DNA from: Cyanobacteriota bacterium
GTDB taxonomy: Bacteria > Cyanobacteriota > Cyanobacteriia > Phormidesmidales > Phormidesmidaceae
Direction: 5' to 3'
Length of the DNA: 7,731 nucleotides
Assembly (NCBI GenBank): GCA_027483425.1
Contig: JAIXUR010000242.1
Span: 1-7,731 of the forward strand
In this document: piece by piece, positions 1 through 4,782 of the stretch
Layout: every line of letters begins with the position of its first letter
Numbering within the stretch: the first letter of the stretch is position 1
Notes under the pieces: model-generated
Told to the model about the DNA's origin: nothing
Databases searched by the model: none
Seen by the model: the letters and a program-made list of their open reading frames with translations, nothing else
Translations under genes and position numbers: made by a program

Positions 1-447
1 GGCAGCAGCGCGGGTGTGGGTGTCCACCGCTGCCTCTAGCTGGCCATCCACCAGGTAGACGATGCCCAGGGCGTTGAGGGCGGGCACGTGGTCGGGGCTG
101 TGGGTAAGCGCGGTCTGTAGGGCCGCAGCGGCGGGGGCGGCGTGCCCGGCCAGGTGCTGAGTCCAGCCCAGGAGCACTTGGCCCTCGGGGTTGCGAGGGT
201 CGAGGGCAGCGGCAATTTTAAGGGTGGCGATCGCGCGCTCAAAATCGCCCTCTTGGCGGAAGGTCAACCCTTCCTGGCGGTAGCGGGCCGCCGTCGCCCC
301 ATCGACCAAAAACGGAGGATAGGCGAGTGTCTCTAGGGCCGCTGGGGATAGCGCCGTCGGCTGCCACGGCACCGCCGCTTCGCGCTGGCAACTGACTAGG
401 GTCAGGGCCGCGTAGAGTATCCAACTGGAGGGTTTTCCCATCGCCAT
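1..447 (-). CDS. TPR-repeat lipoprotein, N-terminal part (runs off the left edge)
   Basis: This frame stays open for 149 codons from an ATG at 447 to the first base of the window, so the C-terminus is missing. The N-terminus is a short lipoprotein signal peptide: Lys5, a hydrophobic stretch at about residues 9-19, and lipobox L-V-S-C with the lipidated Cys at 20. The mature protein should be anchored in a membrane facing the periplasm or thylakoid lumen. After a proline-rich linker, about two and a half tetratricopeptide repeats follow, at about residues 54-87, 88-121 and 122-149. They show the usual G-(Y/W/F) and A-x-x-x-P pattern (ALDPRNPEGQVLLGW, HSPDHVPALNALGIVYL). TPRs are protein-binding scaffolds, so no enzymatic role can be inferred. 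A second in-frame ATG lies at 441, and no clear Shine-Dalgarno decides between the two. The gene lies 178 bp downstream of the topoisomerase gene on the same strand. Partner and function are unknown. Confidence 0.8.
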   Translation of the reverse strand, partial: MAMGKPSSWILYAALTLVSCQREAAVPWQPTALSPAALETLAYPPFLVDGATAARYRQEGLTFRQEGDFERAIATLKIAAALDPRNPEGQVLLGWTQHLAGHAAPAAAALQTALTHSPDHVPALNALGIVYLVDGQLEAAVDTHTRAAA

Positions 448-574
448 GGTTTTGCTGGGTTGATAGCGGTGCTCGCTCGAATGAAGTATGGGTAAGGGCC
501 TGAAGCGCCTTGTTTTAAGGGAGTTCCTAGAGATGTTTGAACAGGCTACTCCCCGGTGCTATTAGTCCTGAAGC

Positions 575-598
575 CCCCGTCAATGTCCCCGTCAATGC
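575..598. repeat. 12-bp tandem duplication in an intergenic region
   Basis: The unit CCCCGTCAATG plus one base occurs twice head to tail (575-586 and 587-598), differing only in the last base. It sits between the topoisomerase stop and the TPR lipoprotein start. The rest of 448-625 shows no convincing terminator: the small G/C-rich inverted repeats here have no T-run on either strand. The duplication is most simply read as replication slippage. Confidence 0.6.
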
Positions 599-625
599 CC
601 TGGGGATGAGCCCCTGACACTCCAG

Positions 626-3142
626 TTACGGGGCTTCTGGATCGGGTAAAAGCACGCGCAGCACCTCGGTGATGGTCTCGCCTTTATTGGGCTTAACCAT
701 GCGATCGCTCTCGCCCGTTCGTCCCTGGCGCGGCACCGAGTCTACCGGTACCACCGCCGTACGATTGCCGCTGGTGAACAGGGTAATCGTCTCCTGGGGT
801 ACCGCCGGTACCAGGGCCACCAGGCTATCGGTCTTGAGGCTGAACTGGAAGGATTGGGTGCCAATATCGCCCCGTTTGGCCACCCGCAGCCCCTCGACCG
901 GCAGCCGCTTGGCGTAGCCCGCCGCCGTCACCAGCAGCAGGCATTCTTTGCTCGACTGCACCGCCACACAGCCCACCAAGGTTTCCTGCTTACCCATGCG
1001 AATGCCCTGGGGCCCCTGGGCGGCCCGGCCCATCACCGCTAAGTTGTCGTCGTCGAGGGGAAACCGCAGCAGCCGCCCGCCGGTCGTTCCTAGCACCAGG
1101 TCATCGCCAAACTCCGCCAGGGTGACGTGGGCCAATTCATCGCCGTCTTTGACCTTGATGGCTGTTAACCCGCGCCCGGTGAGGTTGATGAATTCCTTCA
1201 GGGGGGCGCGCTTAATTTTGCCCCGGCGGGTAACCAAAATCAGATCTTGCTCGAGCCGGTCGTCGCGAATCACTAGCTGGGCGACGATCGCCTCAGCCTC
1301 CGGGGGCACGGAACCCGGCAGCAGGTTCACCAGGGGCGCGCCTTTACCCTGGCGCGGGTTGGCCGGAATGGTCTCTACCGCCACGGTAAAGGCGCGGCCA
1401 TCGCGGGTGAGGGTCAGCACCTCCTGGTTGGTGAGGGCGGGTTCAACCTGCACCACCGGGTCATCGTCGACGTCGTGGAGTTTGGGGTCGCTATCGATCT
1501 CTAGGCGCGCCTGCCGCCGCTGGTAGGCTTTCTGAGAAAACCGCCGCACGTAGCCCTTTTGGGTGAACTCTACCACCGCCGCTTCTTCGACGGCCTCGGC
1601 GATGATCTCCTCCACCTGCTGGGATTCCTCGGCCCGCTGGGCCTCGGTTTGAATGCGGGTACGGCGGGGATCGGTGAATTTCTTTTTCAGGCTCCGCAGC
1701 TCTTTTTTCATCGCCTTGAGCAGCTCATGGCGGTCGGCCAACAGCACCTGCAGCTCGTCTCGGCGCTGGCTGAGTTCGGCAAAGTCGGTCTCTAGGCCCT
1801 GGCGCTCTAGGCCGGTGAGCCGCCGCAAGGGCATGGCCAAAATGGCGTCGGACTGGCGATCGCTGAGATCAAACCGCTGCTGGAACTGCTGCTTGGCGGT
1901 GGTGCCATCGGGGGCATTACGCAGTATGTCGATGATGGCGTCGAGGTTGTTGAGGGCGGTCAGGATCCCCTCGGTGATGTGGAGCTTGGCTTCGGTTTTG
2001 TCGAGCTGGTTTTGGTAGTGGCGGGTGAGGGTGGTTTCGCGGAAGCTGAGAAACGCCTGCATGACATCGCGCAGGGGCAGTTGGCGGGGCTGGCCGTTAT
2101 CTAGGGCCAGCATAATGACGCCAAAGTTGCTTTGCAGGGGTGTGGTGCGGTAGAGGTCTTGTAGCACCCGCTGGGCCGGAGCATCACGCTTGAGTTCGAT
2201 CACCACCCGCATGCCGTCGCGATCGCTCTCGTCGCGAATATCGGCAATGCCCTCTAGCCGCCCAGCATTGACCAGCTGGGCAATTTTCTCAATCCACCCC
2301 GCCTTGTTCACCTGGTAGGGCAGCTCGGTGACCACAATGGCGTTGCGCCGCTGCCGCCCTTTACCGGGGTGAACCTCTTCAAACTGACAAATGCCGCGAA
2401 TGGGAATGCTGCCCCGCCCGGTTCGGTAGGCCTCGAGAATGCCCTCGGTGCTGATAATTTCGCCCCCGGTGGGAAAGTCGGGGCCGGGAATGAGGCGAAA
2501 CAGCTCGTCGTCGGAGAGGGTGGGGCGATCGATCAGGGCAATCAGCCCATCGACCACCTCGCCCAGATTGTGGGGTGGAATGTTGGTGGCCATGCCCACG
2601 GCAATGCCCGAGGAGCCATTCAACAGCAGAATGGGCAACTGGGTGGGCATCACCACCGGCTCCTGCTGGGAGCTGTCGAAGTTGTCGATGAAGTCGACTA
2701 GGGCCTCGCTAATATCCCCCAGCATAGCCTCATGGCTGATCGGGGCCAGGCGCGTCTCGGTGTACCGCATGGCGGCGGGGGGGTCGTTATCCACCGAGCC
2801 AAAGTTACCGTGGCCATCGAGCAGGGGGTAGCGGCTCGAGAAGGTCTGCACCAGGCGAACCAGGGCGTCGTACACCGACTGGTCGCCGTGGGGGTGGTAT
2901 TTGCCGAGCACATCGCCCACGACGCGGGCGCATTTTCGGTAGGGGCGATCGGGGGTGAGCCCCAGTTCGTGCATGGCGTAGAGAATGCGCCGATGCACCG
3001 GTTTAAGGCCGTCGCGCACGTCGGGCAAGGCCCGGCCCACGATCACGCTCATGGCGTATTCCAGATACGACCGCTGCACCTCGGTATGGAGTGAGGTAGG
3101 CACTATTTGCCCGGCGGCAAGCATGTCGAGTTGGTCGGCCAT
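626..3142 (-). CDS. gyrA: DNA topoisomerase (ATP-hydrolysing) subunit A, GyrA/ParC family
   Basis: This complete 838-residue subunit cuts and rejoins DNA in a type IIA topoisomerase; with a GyrB/ParE ATPase partner (not in the window) it changes supercoiling or decatenates DNA. The N-terminal breakage-reunion domain is textbook: RSYLEYAMSVIVGRALPDVRDGLKPVHRR at residues 24-52 (quoted in part: SYLEYAMSVI), the KYHPHGDQSVYDALVR helix at 81-96, and catalytic Tyr127 in AAMRYTE. A charged coiled-coil arm precedes and follows the MPLRRLT motif near 436. From about 526 the C-terminal domain shows six pinwheel blades (VRRF, AFTV, GKIKR, RLLRF, YAKRL, RTAVV). The first blade reads AYQRRQARLE where a GyrA box (QRRGGKG) would lie, so the box is absent, as in topo IV-type subunits. 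Gln88 replaces the serine equivalent to E. coli GyrA Ser83. An AGGAA eight bases before the ATG supports the start. Many cyanobacteria carry two subunit-A paralogues, and this resembles the less GyrA-like one. Family certain; gyrase versus topo IV role unsure. Confidence 0.97.
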   Translation of the reverse strand: MADQLDMLAAGQIVPTSLHTEVQRSYLEYAMSVIVGRALPDVRDGLKPVHRRILYAMHELGLTPDRPYRKCARVVGDVLGKYHPHGDQSVYDALVRLVQTFSSRYPLLDGHGNFGSVDNDPPAAMRYTETRLAPISHEAMLGDISEALVDFIDNFDSSQQEPVVMPTQLPILLLNGSSGIAVGMATNIPPHNLGEVVDGLIALIDRPTLSDDELFRLIPGPDFPTGGEIISTEGILEAYRTGRGSIPIRGICQFEEVHPGKGRQRRNAIVVTELPYQVNKAGWIEKIAQLVNAGRLEGIADIRDESDRDGMRVVIELKRDAPAQRVLQDLYRTTPLQSNFGVIMLALDNGQPRQLPLRDVMQAFLSFRETTLTRHYQNQLDKTEAKLHITEGILTALNNLDAIIDILRNAPDGTTAKQQFQQRFDLSDRQSDAILAMPLRRLTGLERQGLETDFAELSQRRDELQVLLADRHELLKAMKKELRSLKKKFTDPRRTRIQTEAQRAEESQQVEEIIAEAVEEAAVVEFTQKGYVRRFSQKAYQRRQARLEIDSDPKLHDVDDDPVVQVEPALTNQEVLTLTRDGRAFTVAVETIPANPRQGKGAPLVNLLPGSVPPEAEAIVAQLVIRDDRLEQDLILVTRRGKIKRAPLKEFINLTGRGLTAIKVKDGDELAHVTLAEFGDDLVLGTTGGRLLRFPLDDDNLAVMGRAAQGPQGIRMGKQETLVGCVAVQSSKECLLLVTAAGYAKRLPVEGLRVAKRGDIGTQSFQFSLKTDSLVALVPAVPQETITLFTSGNRTAVVPVDSVPRQGRTGESDRMVKPNKGETITEVLRVLLPDPEAP

Positions 3143-3270
3143 GGGCGGTGTTCCTGGTTGACAATAGGGTCAGTGGGGCGGGGGCGATGGGGTGGAGACC
3201 GGGTGGTCGTTGAGCTTAGCCCCAAGGCTGGGCCAAAACAACAGTTTGAGGTTCAACTCTACGGTCTAAT

Positions 3271-3298
3271 TTAATAGGTCTTCACGGATTGGCGTTAA
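3271..3298 (-). promoter_or_regulatory. Candidate promoter for the topoisomerase gene
   Basis: On the minus strand a -10-like TATTAA (3271-3276) lies 16 bp after TTAACG (3293-3298); an alternative -35, TTGTTA at 3296-3301, would give a 19-bp spacer. Transcription would start near 3264 and leave a leader of about 120 nt before the ATG at 3142. Found by eye only, in the AT-richest part of the divergent region, so it is a weak call. Confidence 0.25.
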
Positions 3299-3317
3299 CA
3301 ATGCTGTAACTTATAGG
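3289..3317 (+). promoter_or_regulatory. Candidate promoter for the receiver gene
   Basis: TTGGCG (3289-3294) and TATAGG (3312-3317) are separated by 17 bp on the plus strand, a fair sigma-70-type fit. It overlaps the candidate minus-strand promoter, which would make a compact divergent promoter. The implied leader to the receiver ATG at 3504 is about 180 nt. A TATAGT at 3444-3449 is a closer possible -10 but has no partner -35. Weak call. Confidence 0.25.
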
Positions 3318-3341
3318 CAAGCCTAGGGCCATGGCAAGCCT
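3316..3341. repeat. Spaced 9-bp direct repeat in the divergent promoter region
   Basis: GGCAAGCCT occurs at 3316-3324 and again at 3333-3341, a 17-bp period, with the palindrome GCCATGGC partly between them. The first copy begins at the end of the candidate plus-strand -10. The layout could be a pair of regulator sites, but no known cyanobacterial operator consensus was recognised. The rest of 3143-3503 (361 bp, no gene) holds the candidate promoters and nothing else recognisable. Confidence 0.4.
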
Positions 3342-3503
3342 CTCGGCCGGTTAATCTACCGAAATCGAACTGCCGAATCGAGGCGTGGCCCTGGGGGCTC
3401 ATCTCTACTCTGCACTGTCCAGACCCTGGGCAGCTGTTCAATTTATAGTCTTTTGATTAGGTTCTTCTAGCATTTTCAGCCGATAACAGGGATTAGACAC
3501 ACG

Positions 3504-3896
3504 ATGAAGACCGTCTTACTGGTGGAAGACGACCTGGTAAATGCTCGGGTGTTTTCTAAAATTTTGACCAAGCGGGGTGGCCTGGCAGTCAGGCACACCG
3601 AAGATGTGGAAGAGGTGATGGCCATTGCCCGCAGCGGCGAGGTAGATGTGGTGTTGATGGATGTGTCGCTGGCCCACAGTATGTACCAGGGCAAGCCCAT
3701 GGATGGTATCAAGATTACCCAGCTGCTGAAGGGCGACCCGGCTACGGCCAACCTGCCGGTCATTTTGGTGACCGCCCACGCCATGGACGGCGATCGCGAG
3801 ACGTTTCTCAGCCAGAGCGGTGCCGATGGCTATATTTCTAAGCCGGTGATCGACCATGAGGAGTTTGTGAACCAAATTAAGGCGACGATGAGATAA
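3504..3896 (+). CDS. Stand-alone receiver-domain response regulator (DivK/CheY-like)
   Basis: This 130-residue protein is one receiver domain with no output domain, so it should act by phosphorylation-dependent binding to partners or as a relay step in a His-Asp phosphorelay in the cytoplasm. All receiver landmarks are present: acidic pocket Glu8/Asp9/Asp10 in LLVEDD, phospho-acceptor Asp53 in VVLMDVSL, switch Thr90 in LVTAHAM, Tyr110, and Lys113 in the GYISKP motif. The VTAHAMDGDRE and GADGYISKP stretches resemble DivK-type single-domain regulators. The loop after Asp53 is longer than usual (residues about 57-67, HSMYQGKPMDG). No histidine kinase is in the window, so the partner is unknown. 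The start is supported by AGGGA 11 bases upstream, slightly far, and by the MKTVLLVEDD beginning, where receiver domains normally start. It diverges from the topoisomerase gene across 361 bp. Confidence 0.93.
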   Translation: MKTVLLVEDDLVNARVFSKILTKRGGLAVRHTEDVEEVMAIARSGEVDVVLMDVSLAHSMYQGKPMDGIKITQLLKGDPATANLPVILVTAHAMDGDRETFLSQSGADGYISKPVIDHEEFVNQIKATMR

Positions 3897-3913
3897 GTAC
3901 ACTTGTACTTTAT
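3893..3913 (+). terminator. Weak hairpin after the receiver gene, possible terminator
   Basis: AAGTAC (3895-3900), a 4-base loop and GTACTT (3905-3910) form a 6-bp stem that overlaps the stop codon; two more pairs form if one T is bulged. It is followed by a short T-rich stretch (TTATTC). The stem is AT-rich and the tail is not a proper T-run, so intrinsic termination is doubtful. Confidence 0.3.
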
Positions 3914-4190
3914 TCGCCTCGTTTTCGCAAGCTGTTCAGGCGGGGGTGGCCGGATCGGTGAATTGGGGTTGGGGAGCTGCTGGGAGCGATCGGGGCTGTT
4001 CCGGTATCGAGGTCGACGCCAATTGTCAGGGTTTGTGAACTTATCCCCCAAAGGCGATGACGGTGGCGATTATTTTGTAAAAATAGATACAGAAACTTCT
4101 GATTCCTCCCTAGATTTTCCTGGCTCCTTTCTGTCCCAGCGATGCCTAGGGGTGACCATCATCGGTTCTGTCCCGCTGTGAGGCGATTCC
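3914..4190. other. Intergenic region without a convincing gene
   Basis: The open frame across this stretch (3903-4181, plus) looks non-coding: glycine/serine-rich, no domain-like pattern and no ribosome binding site. The segment at about 4070-4115 is markedly AT-richer than its surroundings and contains TAGATA (4084-4089), a possible -10 for the small-gene pair, but no -35 at the right distance was found. Confidence 0.5.
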
Positions 4191-4418
4191 ATGGCCCTTC
4201 AACTCAAACCTCAGGCTGAACTAGCTACCGCCCTAGCCTGGCACTCGGTTTGCGCCCTGACCTACACCCGTGACACCTGGGTTAAGCTCACCACCTTGCC
4301 CAGCCCCTACGCGGCCGCCGAAGCCAAGCTGCTCTGCCCAGCGTCCTCCGATAGCTGGGTGGTCTGGGTACCCGATCACGGTGAGGCGGTGGTGAACAAG
4401 CGCGACTTTTACCTGTAA
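4191..4418 (+). CDS. Small conserved-looking protein of unknown function (75 aa)
   Basis: I do not recognise this family. The start is well supported: GAGG at 4180-4183 sits seven bases before the ATG. The protein is soluble, with no signal peptide or membrane segment. It has two cysteines (21 and 49), four tryptophans (17, 30, 56, 59) and alternating hydrophobic stretches near the C-terminus (SWVVWVPDHGEAVV) that suggest beta strands. Its TAA stop shares one base with the ATG of the next gene, so the two are translationally coupled and probably act together. Codon use and GC resemble the neighbouring genes. Real gene likely; function unknown. Confidence 0.75.
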   Translation: MALQLKPQAELATALAWHSVCALTYTRDTWVKLTTLPSPYAAAEAKLLCPASSDSWVVWVPDHGEAVVNKRDFYL

Positions 4419-4666
4419 TGGTTACCGAATCGCCCACCGAATCGCCCATTGATTGGGATGAGTTGTTTGAGTACCTGCCGGGAACTATGGTTGAACTCCT
4501 GGATCAGCCCGGTCGGATCTACACCATTGAGGGCTACGAGGCCACCCTGGTGCCACCGATCTGGCTGGAGAATGACCCGCGCCCCCGGTACCCCCACGAG
4601 CTCAGCATTGTCTCGCGTCAGCAGGCTCGGGTGTGTGACCTGATGGCTGACGCCGTATCGATCTAG
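4418..4666 (+). CDS. Small protein of unknown function (82 aa), coupled to the preceding gene
   Basis: I do not recognise this family. The ATG overlaps the previous stop as TAATG, and with no separate Shine-Dalgarno it probably depends on termination-reinitiation. The N-terminus carries a duplicated TESP motif from a perfect 12-bp tandem repeat, followed by an acidic stretch (IDWDELFEYLPG). The middle (MVELLDQPGRIYTIEGYE) looks like short beta strands, and the C-terminal third is basic and then helical (QQARVCDLMADAV). The protein is acidic overall with no membrane segment. The stop lies eight bases before the palindromic repeat element. Coupling suggests joint function or a complex with the 75-aa protein; that is inference only. 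Confidence 0.75.
   Translation: MVTESPTESPIDWDELFEYLPGTMVELLDQPGRIYTIEGYEATLVPPIWLENDPRPRYPHELSIVSRQQARVCDLMADAVSI
4424..4447 (+). repeat. Perfect 12-bp tandem repeat inside a coding region
   Basis: ACCGAATCGCCC is repeated twice without a mismatch (4424-4435, 4436-4447). It lies at codons 3-10 of the 82-aa protein and encodes TESPTESP. The unit is a multiple of three, so gain or loss of copies would keep the frame. Confidence 0.85.
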
Positions 4667-4673
4667 GGACTGA

Positions 4674-4782
4674 CCTAGGATCGTGGATTAAATAACTTGT
4701 GACGGTTGGATTCTCTGCGAGGGCGAACAACCGTTCGCCCCTACCCAAGAATTTCATCTTAATAAATCCACATTCCCTAGGG
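4674..4782. repeat. Imperfect palindromic repeat element (MITE/REP-like) between convergent genes
   Basis: The two halves are imperfect reverse complements over about 109 bp. The ends are CCTAGG (4674-4679 and 4776-4781), then GTGGATT (4683-4689) against AATCCAC (4765-4771), then ATTCT against AGAAT. The core is a perfect 8-bp hairpin: GGGCGAAC at 4721-4728, loop AACC, GTTCGCCC at 4733-4740. From memory, a GTAGGGGCGAAC...GTTCGCCCCTAC hairpin is a common interspersed repeat in cyanobacterial intergenic DNA, and this core with its flanking CTACCC fits a degenerate copy. It carries no ORF. The right end contains the stop codon of the rhodanese gene. It may reduce read-through between the convergent genes, but neither side of the hairpin has a T-run, so a standard intrinsic terminator is not supported. 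Confidence 0.7.

Noticed and set aside
492..510. Inverted repeat followed by GTTTTA, terminator-like on the plus strand
   Set aside because: The stem needs a bulge, the T-run is short, and no plus-strand gene ends there.
948..1526. 192-aa plus-strand frame under the topoisomerase gene
   Set aside because: It is antisense to a strongly conserved gene, and its serine/arginine-rich composition is typical of a shadow frame in GC-rich DNA.
3903..4181. 92-aa plus-strand frame after the receiver gene
   Set aside because: No ribosome binding site, glycine/serine-rich sequence without domain pattern, and it starts inside the hairpin after the receiver stop.
4721..4740. Central hairpin as a classical rho-independent terminator
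   Set aside because: The stem is strong but neither strand has a T-run after it; it is better described as the core of the palindromic repeat.
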